This document shows, piece after piece, positions 11,601-24,085 of a stretch of DNA of 64,000 bases. Location: positions 434,001 to 498,000 of the forward strand of contig CM018610.1 in NCBI GenBank assembly GCA_009192285.1, in the 5' to 3' direction. This DNA comes from Morchella semilibera. Its lineage: Eukaryota > Ascomycota > Pezizomycetes > Pezizales > Morchellaceae. The position numbers were made by a program, and so were the translations under genes. The notes beneath the pieces were generated by a model. The model did not search any database. It saw only the letters and a program-made list of their open reading frames with translations, and was not told where the DNA came from. Positions within the stretch are counted from its first letter, which is position 1; the number at the start of each line of letters is the position of its first letter.

Positions 11601-13742
11601 CCTTTGTGGCCAGACATGGCTTTGCAATTTAAATAGCTCACTCTGCACAGAGGACTATAAGTGGCCAGCTCCTTATTCTTTGAGCGCCATTACGCATAAA
11701 GACGTTGAATTTATGACATCCATAGGCAAGTGCCTTTCGCAAGTATCAAGGGTGTATGATGGAAACCGTCTCCCAGACTTCCAGTAACACTCCAACTATT
11801 ATGCACTTCGAAACCCGAGAGACAGAGGTTATCGATTGAGAATAAGTTCAGTGTACCAATTCGGAAGCTTATCCAGATCAATCAGCGATATCTCAAAAGT
11901 ATTTTGAGGTATATTTTTGAAAGGCCCAATGTCCTGCGAGGTCCGATCTGAGCTTGACGTGTTTGGTACCTGCAGTGTTGATCTGACAACCAAATATGTA
12001 CAGTCTCCCTCCGCTATAACGAACCTACGTATTCCAAGATTTCCTATTCGATACAGCAAATTACCCGGTACAGAAGATTAAATCCCAGCATTTTCTATGT
12101 GAAATTGAAATTCGGATCACCAAAACCTGTTTGTAATAGCAGATTTGTGGCTTTATTGGCATTCGATAGAGTATCAGAGGTAGACTGTAGTAGTACGCAC
12201 AGCAGCAACAAATGAGTCTGATGATTCATAGTCTCTCAGTACGGGCCCTGATACTCATTAAGTGGAGTTCCTTTCCCACCGATGATCACGTGCTTAACCC
12301 TTAAAATCACCGGCTATCACCAACGCCCCGCCGGAACAATACTGTAAGGCATTACGAGTGATATCATATGACTTTCGATTGCTGAAGGTCTTTTTTGAAA
12401 AACTCCATTACGCAACAGTTAAGAAAAAAAAAGGCTTGGAGGTTCTCAAGGCGGTGAAGCGGTGGAATTGGTTACCCGCATCTGGCTCACAAAGTCGTTG
12501 AGGACACGTTGAACACATCCGCAACCCTTACCCTATATACACGCACCGTACCTACATACCTCTTCACTGCAAGGAGGTGTGCGCATAAGCACGTATTAGA
12601 GCATACATGTATGTACGGTACTGTATGTATGTAGACTAGATGAGTAGTGGTTTTTGTGCATCAGATTTGGCATACAGCTGTTTCTGAGCGATTATATTAC
12701 GGAAGTTTTCTTTTTTTTTTTGCCTCGGTGTGCCTACGCGTACGCACGACATGGACTAAAAATCGGACGATGAAGTTAGTTCCTGGGCCGAATCAGCGAA
12801 TTAGGTTTGGTTAACAGAGATTTCGGGCCTTCCCAGGAACGATTGTGCACAAATTCGGGAGCTGCAGTAGCGTGCAGCTCATCGAAGAGAACAGCTCAGA
12901 GCCGCCTCGGAGTCAAGATTTGCCGGATTCCACGCCCAACAGTAATGAGCATCGGAAAGGGTCTGCTTGCTTTGGTTTAGCGCGCTTCAGGAACACGCCG
13001 CGTTGGGGGTTTCCACCCCACGGTGATAAAGTATGATAGCCCGAAATTTTGCTCCCGGTATATAAGGGAACGTCAGACACCACTTTGCTATCTTACACAA
13101 ACTCAATTTCCCTTCAGCACTCGTCCTCGTGAAGTATCTTTCCAGAGCACATCTCACTAAATTCCAATTACTCGATAAATCTTCAACAATTTCCACCAAA
13201 CTGACTTGCACTCTATTCACGAGTGTAGTCAACTCAAAGTCGTCAAGACGTTCTCCACTCTCCTAAACTCGTATGTTATCCCCGAGATAGTTTTCTTTCT
13301 TCCTGCCTGGTTTTTTTCTTTCTTTACCGTGTCCTTTTGGTTACTTGTCATGTATATTGGACATGTTTACCGCGACTGCTTTTGCTACATATTATATGTA
13401 TCTTCTGTAAACACATTGCCTCTTTTACCAAAATCCATAAATCATACCATTGGATACAGTGATTTATGTTATCGTACCCCATCTATCCCCAATTCATCTA
13501 TAGATAGCTGGCTATCGTAGTTTAATCCTCCGAGTTGCACTGGTTCAACTCAGCCTTCCTTCCCCTCTAGCTGCTTTTGCGCTTATCACAGTCGCTGTAA
13601 TATCAAATTCACTGATAATTTCCTTCACGGTAATAGAGTTCACCACCCCCACCAAGGAGGCAACCGTTCTGCACCTTCAGGAGGGGCCTCTGATCAGTTA
13701 CAAGCCATCTAAACTTCATTACAAATCTCTCAAACAAACATT
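8635..13742. other. Gene-poor 5.1 kb interval
   Basis: I find no supported gene, RNA or transposon domain. Open frames are under 105 codons and look random. Visible landmarks: a back-to-back TTGCGCAA palindrome near 9190-9209; TACATGTA at 12604-12611; a TATATAAGG box at about 13058-13066, some 680 bases before the next gene, which may be the INO1 core promoter with a long leader. The base composition is even, with no evident AT-rich repeat-induced-mutation block. Confidence 0.45.
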
Positions 13743-15551
13743 ATGGCTCCTCACGCAAACGATTCTTGTAACGGCTCTGCCACCGATTCAGCTTTGGCTG
13801 GACCTGAATTGTTTACTGTCCACTCCCCGAATGTCCTCTACACGGAAGAGGCCATCAAGTCAACTTACACTTACCGTACCACCAAAGTCACTAAGGCTGC
13901 CAATGGAAAATACATTGCAGAGCCAGTTGAGACTGTCTACGACTTCAAGACTGAGCGCAAAGTTGGGAAAGTCGGTCTCATGCTTGTGGGGTGGGGTGGT
14001 AACAACGGGTCTACCATCACTGCTGGTATTATTGCCAACCGTGATGGCATTACCTGGGAGACCCGTGAAGGAAAGAGGGGTGCCAATTACTATGGATCGG
14101 TCATTATGGGATCTACCATCAAATTGGGAAATGACGCTGAGACCGGCAAGGATGTTAACATCCCAATTCATGACATCCTTCCCATGGTTCACCCCAATGA
14201 CCTCGTCCTTGGTGGTTGGGACATCAGCGGCATGAACTTGGCTGACGCCATGGATCGTGCGGCTGTCCTCGAGCCTGATTTGAAACGTCAGGTGAGGGAG
14301 AAGATGAAGTGTATGGTACCGCTTCCTAGCGTCTACTACCCAGATTTCATCGCCGCAAATCAGGAAGATCGCGCGGACAATGTTCTTAAGGGCTCCAAGT
14401 CTGAGCACGTCGAGAAGATCCGTAATGATATTCGGTATGAATTTTACACCCTTGTCGGTTTATCTTCGTAACCTATCACTCACATATTTTCATTATAGTA
14501 CTTTTAAGTCTACCAATGGTCTTGACAAGGTTATCGTTCTCTGGACGGCTAACACTGAGCGTTATGCCGATATTCTCAGTGGCGTCAACGATACCGCTGA
14601 GAATCTCCTTAAATCCATTGAGACTAGTCATGATGAGGTTGCTCCTTCAACTATCTTTGCGGTTGCATGTATCAAGGAGGGTGTGCCTTTCATCAACGGC
14701 TCCCCCCAGAACACTTTCGTTCCGGGTTGCATTGAGCTCGCTGAGCAGCACAAGTCCTTCATCGGTGGTGATGACTTCAAGTCTGGCCAGACCAAGATGA
14801 AATCTGCTTTGGTTGACTTTCTTATCAACGCCGGTATCAAGCTTACCTCCATTGCCTCCTACAATCACTTGGGAAACAACGGTACGCCCCCCCCCCCTTC
14901 CCCCCGGGGGAAGTTTTCTTTTTGAAAGCCATTTTACGCGGTAACTAATCCTACTGTATAGACGGCAAGAACTTGAATGAGCATAAGACTTTCAGAAGCA
15001 AGGAGATTAGCAAGAGTAACGTTGTTGATGATATGGTTGAGGCAAACACTGTCTTATACAAGGAAGGGGAGCACCCCGACCACACTGTGGTCATCAAGTA
15101 CATGCCTGCTGTCGGAGACTCCAAGCGTGCTTTGGATGAGTACCACGGTGAAATCTTCATGGGAGGACATCAGACTATTTCGTGAGTTTCCCCTATTTGC
15201 TAGCTCAATACCCAAGTCATGTGCTAACAACTTTCAAGTATGTCAAACATCTGCGAGGACTCACTCTTGGCCAGTCCACTCATTATTGATCTCTGTCTTA
15301 TGACAGAGCTCATGACGCGCATCAGTTGGAAAGCCCATGCCACCAGTGGTGCTGCTACCAAGGACTACAAGGGGTTCCACAGCGTCCTCAGCATCCTTAG
15401 CTACATGTTGAAGGCACCTTTGACCCCGCCGGGCACTCCCGTCGTCAACGCTCTTGCTAAGCAGCGCGCAGCTATGTCTAATATCTTCCGCGCTTGCGTT
15501 GGACTAGCCCCTGAGTCTGACATGACTCTGGAGCATAAGCTCTTTGCTTAG
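13743..15551 (+). CDS. INO1: Inositol-3-phosphate synthase
   Basis: Four exons (13743-14434, 14499-14881, 14962-15181, 15239-15551) give 535 residues, the normal fungal length. It converts D-glucose 6-phosphate to 1D-myo-inositol 3-phosphate using bound NAD, the first committed step of inositol and phosphatidylinositol synthesis, in the cytosol. Recognisable motifs: the NAD-binding glycine loop [13 protein letters not shown] near residue 83, NPHDL-like [24 protein letters not shown], the catalytic region [13 protein letters not shown] spanning intron 2, and SNVVDDM. The C-terminal [17 protein letters not shown] is also conserved. Intron 2 begins with a long C run and contains a perfect CTTCCCCC/GGGGGAAG hairpin. 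In yeast INO1 is repressed by inositol; a near match to the UAS-INO core lies about 1.65 kb upstream (12094) but is too distant to claim. Confidence 0.98.
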
Positions 15552-16449
15552 GCACGCTTTTTTGGAAATGAAGGCTGTTGCTGCGTCACTTTTGCACTCG
15601 ATTGGGAATGACTCTCATATACCAATTGGGGTTTCTTAGATTAAGCTGTTATGTATGTGTTAGAGCAAAGGCTTTACTGCTTTTGCTGTTATTGAAAATG
15701 ACAATATTGTTGTCGCCAAATACCTTGTGCCTCGTCATTGTTGATTGTGAATCCCGAATTGTTCGTGCAGGTTTGCAAAGTAGTAAGGGGGTGAAATTCC
15801 AGCTGGATTATTATTATTGGTAAGTTGAGTACGTAGTAGGCCGTTTCTTGGGGTTGTGGTGGGGTTTTTTAGTCCTGCGTTATCACTCCCGCCAATATAC
15901 ATCACAAATGATCACTCGATCGATTAATTGCTCTTATGTTTGTCCCCTATGGCTAGCAGTAAGCTCACGTAGGAGATAGGTACAAGACTAGGTTTTGTCC
16001 GTAATTACTTTTACTAAAAAAACCCTTTCTAGTTAATTAAATTTATCCATAGCATACATAAATCATTGATTTATCAGGTGGGATTTTTTATCGATAAGGG
16101 GTGAGCAGTAAGCCCAAAATTCTCGGACCTAAGGGGGCTAGTTGTAATAAAAGCATAATGATCCCAAGAAGGAGTTATCCACGCCATGAAATAAATATTC
16201 AATCTACCTACCAATAGCTGAGAGAGAAGAGGACAGGGGGGAAAAAAAAGAGAGAAAAGTAAGATAACGAAACCGTCCCCACCCACGCCCCCCAACCATC
16301 CGAGAAAGGGAAAAGAAAAGAAAAACCGCAACCAAACAAAAGACTTTTGACCCATGCCTGTCGTTTTCAAGGGAGGTACTGTATTTTTTTAATTTCTTTT
16401 TCTTTCTTTTTTTTTTGCTTCGGTTTATGTAATAGTTACCGCCATCAGT
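15552..16449. other. Intergenic between convergent genes
   Basis: Three-prime flanks of INO1 and eIF3i. T-rich and A-rich tracts, including a pyrimidine run before 16420. No gene supported. Confidence 0.5.
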
Positions 16450-18023
16450 CTAGGCCTTCATCCTCTCGACCTCGTAAGTGAAGTCGAAGTACGGCTTATC
16501 GAAGTGATGCACACGCACGTACCCATCCTCTCCGCCCGAAGCGTAACCAGTGCCTTGAGGGTGGACGGCAATCTAATTACAACTTAGCAAGCCGACACAA
16601 GCATCTGTTTAATCCATGGGGAACATACGGTGTTAAGAGGACCGAAGTGACCCCTGACACGGCCGATCTCGTCCTCGAAGATCTTATGGTAGAACCTCGC
16701 CTCGAATTTACCCTGGCGCTGGGAAGTTGTGGTGACATCTCTAGCCTCCTGGCCACCACCAAGGATGACGAAATCCTTTTTCGGGGTGAGAGCAGCGGTG
16801 TTAAGTGGGGTATCAGTGACAAAGGTCTTAAGGACCTTGAGGTTGTCGACGTCGATGATCTGATGTTTTGTTAGCCTTTATAAGCCCCTGGAACACAACA
16901 AAAGAAATTTTGGTCGGGGATCTAGCAATAATCTTATCAGAACCCCACCGAGATATTTCCGGCTGCGATAGAGCTCCTGCCAAGATCACTAATCCTGTAA
17001 TCTTTGACCAAAAATTCCCGTCACTAGAGCCCATTACTGACCTTTGCAGACTTGTCCTTCGAGGCGGTTACAAAGTAGGTCCTGTCGGGGGCCATCTGGA
17101 TATCAGTAATCTGTCCGGGCGTGCCTACTTCGTGGGCTTGTATATCCTGGATAAGTTCTCCGCTCTATCCACAGAAATATCATCAGCCATTTCCCCAAAC
17201 CCTTCCCACACCTTTGCCCATATAAATCCCATATCCAGAAAGCCATACCTTTCCATCGTACTGTGAGACAGTTCCATCCTCGTGCCCAGTGATGATGTAC
17301 TTGTTCAAATAACTCCACGCCGCAACCGTTGCCTTGCTCTCTCTGAAGGTGATCGTGAATAATGGAGCATCTGTCTGCTGCGCCTCGACATCAACGTTGA
17401 TAGGGAAGACCACCAAGGTCCCCAAGAATCCCATTCTTGCCTCTGTCACAGCCAACAAAAGTGTCCCATCCTCACTAAATTCAACCCTCTTTACGGCGGT
17501 CGGGAAGTCCCAAGTCTTGAGCGGCTTTCCGGTCTGCACATCCCAGATCTTTATGGTGTTGTCGGCAGCTCCGGTGGCAAGAAGCGTGCTTGTCGGGTCG
17601 ATGTCAACGGTCCAAAGAGCTCCCTGGTGCCCATGGTAGGTGCCGAGACGTTCACCATTGACTGAGTACCATGCACAGACGACATGGTCTTTTGCGGTAG
17701 AGAAGAGAAGATCACCTATTGGAGGTCAGCTTTGAGGAATCTCGGAGTCGTGGCCCATCAGACACCAGCTTACCATCCTTGTTGTACCTATTTGTGCAGA
17801 GAAATTACTAGTTAGCCTCTAACACCCAGACTAGACAAGTCACACCCAAATCTCGAGATTTTTGAGGTTTTTTTTTTACTTAATTTGCGTCAAACTACGC
17901 TCCTATAATTGTTTATCACCCGTGGTCAGTTTTTCGCAAAAAACATAAAATAGCAGTCCCACCCGCACAAATTCGCTGGGGGAGCTGATTCCTTACATGT
18001 CCTTGCAGTAATATGGGTCTCAT
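16450..18023 (-). CDS. TIF34: Translation initiation factor eIF3 subunit i
   Basis: Seven exons (17997-18023, 17880-17902, 17774-17787, 17249-17715, 17042-17164, 16629-16859, 16450-16572) give 335 residues, exactly the family size. The start MRPILLQGH is diagnostic, followed by [17 protein letters not shown]. It is a seven-bladed WD40 propeller; repeats can be traced through [63 protein letters not shown] and [15 protein letters not shown]. The subunit binds eIF3b in the 40S-bound eIF3 complex and promotes scanning. Three of the first exons are tiny (27, 23 and 14 nt), so automatic prediction may miss the true start. Confidence 0.97.
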
Positions 18024-18875
18024 TTTTGTAGATGTGTAATACTAATGCTATTTCGCCTAAGGTAGGTGAGGAGGAAACGGTGGAGTTGTTGATGGTGGGG
18101 CTGAGGGGTTCTTTTTTGGATGGACGTTGCTTCGTGATAAGTTTTGTGCGTTCTCCTAGCCCGCTAAGGAACCTGGTTGAGAGCCGCAGATGGTCAAGAG
18201 GGTAAATGTATTAAATGCTCAAATTCTTTCATATAAAATAATGTTATTAATTAAGAATCAGTTTAAACACATTTTTTGATGGACTCGGCATGATTCAATC
18301 ATTAAACCAATTCTATATTGGATACATGTACTACAGTACGCTACTGTACAGGTTAGTTGAACTGAGTGACCGTTCATGATCCAGGGATTGCGGCACAATT
18401 CAATGCCGCCAAGATCAGCTGGTTTTGATTACGATAATTGCACTAATTGCACATAAGTACTCTCGAGTTATATAAGAGAGTTTATTGTCCAGCATAGAAG
18501 ATAGGATGGCAAAAAAAAAAAGGGGGGGGGGGGTGTTTTAATCAGGTGCATGAAAAATGAGGCACTCATATTCCAGCGCTAACACCTTGAACATGGCGGG
18601 TATATGGGGGTCAACTACGCAGATCCATGAAGTGAAGCAGGTTTGATGCGCGGAGAAAACAAAAGTAAGCTGTAGTACTAGCTATATGATGGGGTGATAG
18701 CTTAAATATAAGAATAGTAACAACGAGATAGGCCGAGGGGAAAACTCAAAGAGAGAAATAGATATCAAAGGGTCCTACACAAATAACTAGGCCCATTAGA
18801 GAAACAATACCAAGAATCCGCCACAGAATAAAACACACATCCCAAATAAACTATCGATCATGGCAAATAATATGC
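18024..18875. other. Intergenic with A11-G12 homopolymer
   Basis: Lies upstream of eIF3i and downstream of Ste2. It contains TACATGTA at 18323-18330 and an uninterrupted A run joined to a G run at 18511-18533. No gene seen. Confidence 0.5.
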
Positions 18876-19958
18876 TCAGGGAGTCTCCTTGACGCGGTCG
18901 ACGCTATACCCTCTCTCAACCCTCACGGTAATACCATTCTCCAGATCGGTGCCCCCGTCAGAGCGGCCGGTAGCTACAGTGTCGATCTTACTCTTATAAC
19001 TGCGGGAAAAATTGGACGGCCCCGCCGATGTCTGATCCTGCTGCGTGTGTATGTTCTTTCCGTCGTATGAAGCCCATATTGATGATAGGGGCAACGAGAC
19101 GATGACAAAAAATACCGCGAACGAGTACATCCCGTCAAAGTATAGCACACGTTCCAGAACACAGAACACAGCTATCACAAAGACAATTAGTTTCTAGGGC
19201 AGTAAAAGGTGGAGAAGAGACTTACAAGGAAAAAGCATACACTGACACCCCATGACAAACAAAATCTGCAGCGGTCCAAAGCTTGTCATCCGCATCCTTC
19301 GGCGCACTTGGATTGCTTTTGCCAGCTTGGTCAAAAACATTATGGTAAAGAAGCATATTGCCAGTGTAAATAACAGCCTTGCATGCTCCTGCGTGGTTCC
19401 ACTATACGATGCCGCATTCAAGACCGAATTGACACCTTCATATATAACCTTTATATAGATACCTATCACCGCGGCGGCCACCGCGCCCGACGCTACCGTC
19501 GCCACTCTCCTTATGAGCAGTTCTGTCTCATACACTACACGCATTTGCAGCACCAAAGACACCATGATGCAACTTATCATTGCCAGTTGTAGGAACCCCT
19601 GCGAAATGCTCTTTGCTGCTGAGCTTGATGGCACTGTTGAAAAATCCATAGTGAAATATCTGTATGCATTGTTCCATGGTCCTGTGATGTAGTCAATTGC
19701 GAGGACCCCGCGAGCAATGACAAGCGCTAGGGATATCAGGTTGATGTAGAAAAGGGTCAGGCGGGCTGTGGGTTTTGCTAGGATGCCGAGGGTCAGCAGG
19801 AGAATGCCAGCGCCGCCGATTTGTACAGCAAAGATGGTCGCCCATTTAACGTTTTGGATGTTGAAGTCATTCACTAGGTCCAGGGCGACGGTAACATTGT
19901 CACCATCGGTACGGGTCAGATTGAAGGTCTGGGTGTAGGGGTCCCAGGAAGAGTTCAT
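18876..19958 (-). CDS. STE2: Alpha-factor-type pheromone receptor (class D GPCR)
   Basis: Two exons, 19226-19958 and 18876-19171, join in phase to 342 residues. Seven hydrophobic spans can be placed: about 40-62, 68-90, 120-145, 152-173, 195-216, 228-252 and 256-280. The strongest family evidence is the TM6-TM7 region: FGPLQILFVMGCQCMLFPS with the invariant Pro, then LERVLYFDGMYSF and VIVSLPLSSIWASYDGKN, matching the Ste2 LPLSSMWA motif. The extracellular N-terminus carries three N-x-S/T sites. The receptor senses the alpha-factor-like peptide of the opposite mating type and signals through a heterotrimeric G protein. The cytosolic tail is short (about 60 residues), Ser/Thr-rich. The intron falls in TM6. 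No mating-type or pheromone gene is visible nearby. Confidence 0.94.
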
Positions 19959-21331
19959 TGCGGAAAGGTTGAATAGAACAGTAATATAGTTTGGGGTGTT
20001 TCTAGAGATATGAAAGGTGGAATTGGCTGGTTCTAGGAATTAGGACGCAAAAGGCCAGTGTGTGTAGTAGAACAAGACCAAAATCAGATGACGAAGGCAA
20101 TGCTAAAGAGTAAACCAAGACTAAAAGAACCCCGGAACTGGCATGCAGTTCTTTTATATCCAAAAGAAACCCCTATCCAGTCACTCCATATACCGCGAGA
20201 AGCTAAATGGTCACAATGCTCCCTTGAATCCAGCTGAAGACAATTTCCACGATTCTAATATCGATATAGCGGCGGAAACACGCAGTTTCTGGATTTCCCC
20301 AAACACTTACTTCATTGCATTGTTTTGAGCTTTTTTGGCCAGCAGTTTCTAGTGGTTGCGGTACTGAGATTGTGGTTGGCGCTAGAGAACAATATCAAGA
20401 CGTTAGCATTGTCCTTCCGCTACCCGCCTCATCCTGCTGAAGCGGCTAGAATGTTTGAAGTTCACACAAAGATTCAAACCATAACGATTGCAAAGCCATA
20501 TGCCTTCATGTCTAGGTCACGGTCACCGGTCTTGATATTTGATTCGAGGTGGTCCTGAGGGGGGCTTTATGAGTCCTGATTGGCTATACCGTTGGCGAAT
20601 ATATGATCAGCACAGATGCTAGGCCGTCCGCCAGTCATATCATACACATCTACACACCCCGCATTGCTAATCGCCGTAGCCTATGGTAACCTTGACTTTT
20701 CTTTTTCCGGATTACTTAGAATACCCTAGGCACCCAGTACCCAGAATAGGCCCTTGCAGCTGTGGAGATGAGTGACAGTTCGTGATCGGGAGTTTGGATA
20801 TTATTGCCTAGACTGCCTCACCTAAATAACTACATGTAGAGTTTGCGAAGAACTAAAAGCTGTCATAAAGCTTTCTCATTGCGTGGGGATGCTGAAAATG
20901 AGGGGATGATCTGCTATGGTGGGCAGACGTTAGGAGTCAATGTGGAGGAGACATCCAGGGTTATCCTGGAACATTGGGTCATCATGGATGAACCCAAGCT
21001 CCAACTCCACCTCACGCCGTACCATAGAGAGCACAGTAGAATAGTTAGCTGGGGCTACAATCACGAATCGAAACAGCTTAATGCCTCCCATCGAGCTTCT
21101 ATAGAAACCACCCATTACGATCACCACCAGAATATAGATATTTAGATAGGCACCAGCTAGTTGAGTCGACGTTCGTCCCTGCACCATGCATCCCCCCCGC
21201 CCGCATCCCTTGGCACCGGGAGTGACCGTCTTGGCATCTTGAGCACACACGTCTTCCCCCCTCCCCACATCATCCACACGCGTCAAACACCAAACAAACA
21301 GCTTTTCTCCATTCTCACCTCATATACGACT
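19959..21331. promoter_or_regulatory. Divergent upstream region of STE2 and SGF29
   Basis: About 1.4 kb between divergent genes. It has TACATGTA at 20831-20838. No open frame here is convincing; a 100-codon frame at 20843-21145 lacks any family resemblance and has biased composition. Confidence 0.45.
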
Positions 21332-22922
21332 ATGGCGGCCCGCAACAGGCCTCGAGCACTCCCGAAGGAGGACGGCGACGCCCATGAGGAGATTGCCTTG
21401 TGGACGAAGATCGTCAATGAGCTCAAGGAGCTGGCGAGGATGTCAAAGCGCGTGAACGAGCTGGCGACCGAGATCGTGGAGGAAGAGCAGAGATTGGCGG
21501 ATGGTGGTGAGTTTTTTTTTTTTTTCTATAAAAAAAAACTGCTTTTTTTTTTTAAAGGGGGGGAGGGGAGTTCTGCGGTGTTGTGGTGTTGCCTGTGTTT
21601 GCGGCCCTTTTTTTATATGTGCCTTATACCAACCAGCTTATCTCGTGCGCCGTATATTGTACTGATATCATATCAATTATCTACGTACCCTCCACACCAT
21701 CTGATATTACTACTACTTTTTGCGCAACTTTTTGTATCTTATGTAAATCAAATAGTCCCGAATCTAACACCCAAGATCCTCAAGATGCATCCTGGCGAGA
21801 ATATGAGCGCCTCGGGGAGCTCTACCAAGAACATATCAACCTCGCCGAGCGAGAACAAAAGTAAGTCCAGCACTATCGATCTGCTTATATCGAATATCTA
21901 TATAGATATATATATACTAATAACTTTCCCTAGAACCCTCAAATCCGTCGCCGAAAATAACGACGTTCTAATCGCCCTCCGAACCGCAACAGAGGGCGGT
22001 GACAGAGGAGGTATATAGCACTTCCACTCCCTCCCTCTCTCCCCGTCCAAAGAAAAAGAAAAAAGGAAAACAAGAAAGAGATCAAAAAAATTCCATATAT
22101 TACCGCAAGAACCAAATGTTATGAGAAGAAAAATGCTATTAAAAACTACACTTACTTCTGTTTCACACCCCACCCATACCCCCTACCCCTCTTCTATCCC
22201 CCTCCCTCTTACTACTCGAGCCAAAAAAAAAAACCAACCCATGCTAAACCCCAAAACCTCCCAGTCGACAAAAAGCGCGGCAAACGCAAGCTCGACGATG
22301 CCCTCACCTCCGATAGCCCCACGCGCACCACAAAGATTGCGCGCGGCGCTTCCGCTGTGCCCTCGGCCGACGCGCTGCAGATCAACTCCGAGGTTGCCTA
22401 CCGCCTGCCCAAGCAGAAAGGCGCGGAGGGCGAGTGGATCCAGTGTATCATTGTCAACACCATCGGGGACGGGCCAAAGAAACGGTAAGCTATATAATAT
22501 ATATTGATATGTGTGTGTTGCGTTTTGGGTGCGGAAAAGGAAGACTGATGGAGTGGTGGCTGCGCGGGTAGGTATGAGGTGAAGGACCCGGAGCCAGATG
22601 AGGCCGGAGGTCATACGACATATAAGGCGTCGGCGAACGCACTGATCCTGATTCCGAGGGACAGTGCGGGACTGCCGATGTATCCAGTGGGTAAACAGGT
22701 GCTGGCTAGATATCCAGAGACGACAACGTTTTATCGGGCAGAGGTGATGGGGACTAAGGTTTGTTCTCTCATCTATTCCTTGGCGAATGTGTGGACAGCG
22801 ACGAGCGCTAATATACGAAATAGAGAGATGGGACTTGTAGATTGAAGTTTGAAGGCGAGGAAGAGGTTGGGAAAGAGACGGAAGTCGAACGACGGCTTGT
22901 CCTCGACGTCGGGAACAAATAG
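21332..22922 (+). CDS. SGF29: SAGA-associated factor 29
   Basis: Six exons (21332-21506, 21776-21860, 21934-22010, 22265-22484, 22572-22758, 22824-22922) give 280 residues. The N-terminal half is a coiled coil (WTKIVNELKELARMSKRVNE, then WREYERLGELYQEHINLAER). A basic linker KKRGKRKLDD follows. The C-terminal SGF29 tandem Tudor domain, about residues 150-280, shows GEWIQCIIVNTI, RYEVKDPEPDE, YPVGKQVLARYPETTTFYRA and CRLKFEGEEEVGKETEVERR. The family reads H3K4me2/3 through the Tudor pair and anchors SAGA at active promoters. Intron 1 is long (269 nt) and full of T and G runs; its acceptor is uncertain because AAG at 21775 and AAG at 21784 are both in frame. Intron 3 could use GTGACA or GTATAT; the latter is the better donor. 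Confidence 0.92.
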
Positions 22923-23724
22923 ATAAATAGGTAGTTGAATGTCTGGTTTTGGTTTCCTTTGTTTTTTTTTATCTTTTTTCCTTTTACTTTTTTAAGTTTG
23001 TTTACTACTACTAGAAGCAGGGTTTCTTCTATAATTTCCTACTGGTAGTTTTTACTTACTGGCTATGTGGTTCTCTCATTTTTTTTTCTTTTTTTTTTTT
23101 CTTTCTTTTCTTTTCCCTCCTTTTCTTTTTCTTTTCTTATTTTAGTTGTGCTTGGCTTCGGTTGGGGGCAGCGGGTCAGGAGTTTGGAAAAATTAGCTTG
23201 TTTGTATATACCACCGAGTATGGTTGTATCGTGCGTGGTGGGCGGGCGGGAGAGGAGAAGAAGGAGAAGGAGAAGAAGAAGGATGTCAATATAGCTTCTG
23301 ATGAGGGGCGATAATTCTTTCACTGCTTTATTGGCTTGTAGGGTAAGGGGTCGGGAGTGGAGTGGGGGTGCGAGTGCTGGGCTATGCTTGATGTCTCTTT
23401 TTGGATGTTGGCGGTAGCAGTAGTGGGTACAAGATCTACTATTGCTATTGCTACTTGTTACTACATGGTTTGTTTATTTGGAAAGACTGAAATTTGAAAA
23501 GAATGCTTTGGGAGAGTGCTTTTGGGAAAGACTGCTTTTTTATACCTGTTTGATTTGAGAAATACCTATTACATATTACCTATTTAATTAAGAAGCCATT
23601 ATTCATCTACTAGCCATTAAATTAATGTCTGGGTCAGGAACGAAATCACAGGCAAAAGGGAAAGAAAAGAAAAAAATCCCACCATCCGATCATTTCCATT
23701 CATCCCTACCTAGCACTCAAACCA
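22923..23724. other. Intergenic, T-rich and GA-rich tracts
   Basis: Downstream of SGF29. It holds a pyrimidine tract at about 23070-23145, a GAGAAGAAGGAGAAGG-type purine tract near 23250-23285, and no supported gene. Confidence 0.5.
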
Positions 23725-24085
23725 CTAGGGCCTAACGCCCCTAACCTCCTCCCTGCTCTCCTCCCCACCACCACTACCCCGTCCACCAGTATACCTAGCC
23801 TTCTCCGCTGCCTCCTCCGCCGCCCGCTGCTCCCGCTCGATCCGCATCCCGTCCTCGATGGGCCGCAGCGCGTGCTCCATGGCCACACCGGTGCGTACTA
23901 GCTTGTCGTTCTGAGCGCGCAGTGCGGTGTGCTGCGCACGGAGGGTATCGAGGAGGGGTTGTAGCCTGGTGAGTGGGGGGTTGTTAGTTAGATGTAATTA
24001 TAGAGATAGAGGTTGGGGGGGGGGGGGGGGGCTTATCTTGGACGAGGAGGGGGGCGTAGGGGCTGGGTTGGGGTTGGGCGGGCAT
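23725..24085 (-). CDS. Small coiled-coil protein, family not recognised
   Basis: Proposed exons 24033-24085 and 23725-23965 give 97 residues. The N-terminus MPAQPQPSPYAPLLVQDK is followed by a heptad-rich helix, LQPLLDTLRAQHTALRAQND then KLVRTGVAMEHALRPIEDGM and RIEREQRAAEEAAEKARY, and a Gly-rich tail. Size and helical character resemble small kinetochore (DASH) or BLOC-type subunits, but no signature lets me assign one. The intron would need a GC donor (AA|GC) placed directly before a 17-base homopolymer (G on the plus strand, 24015-24031), so the donor sequence itself may be corrupted. An alternative start at the internal Met before EHALRP would need no intron. Confidence 0.45.

Noticed and set aside
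12440-12500. tRNA-like GGCGGTGAAGCGG...TGGTTACC
   Set aside because: No acceptor stem or matching T-arm can be drawn.
13206-13520. 104-codon plus-strand frame upstream of INO1
   Set aside because: Aromatic-rich, random-looking translation in a leader or promoter region with no homology.
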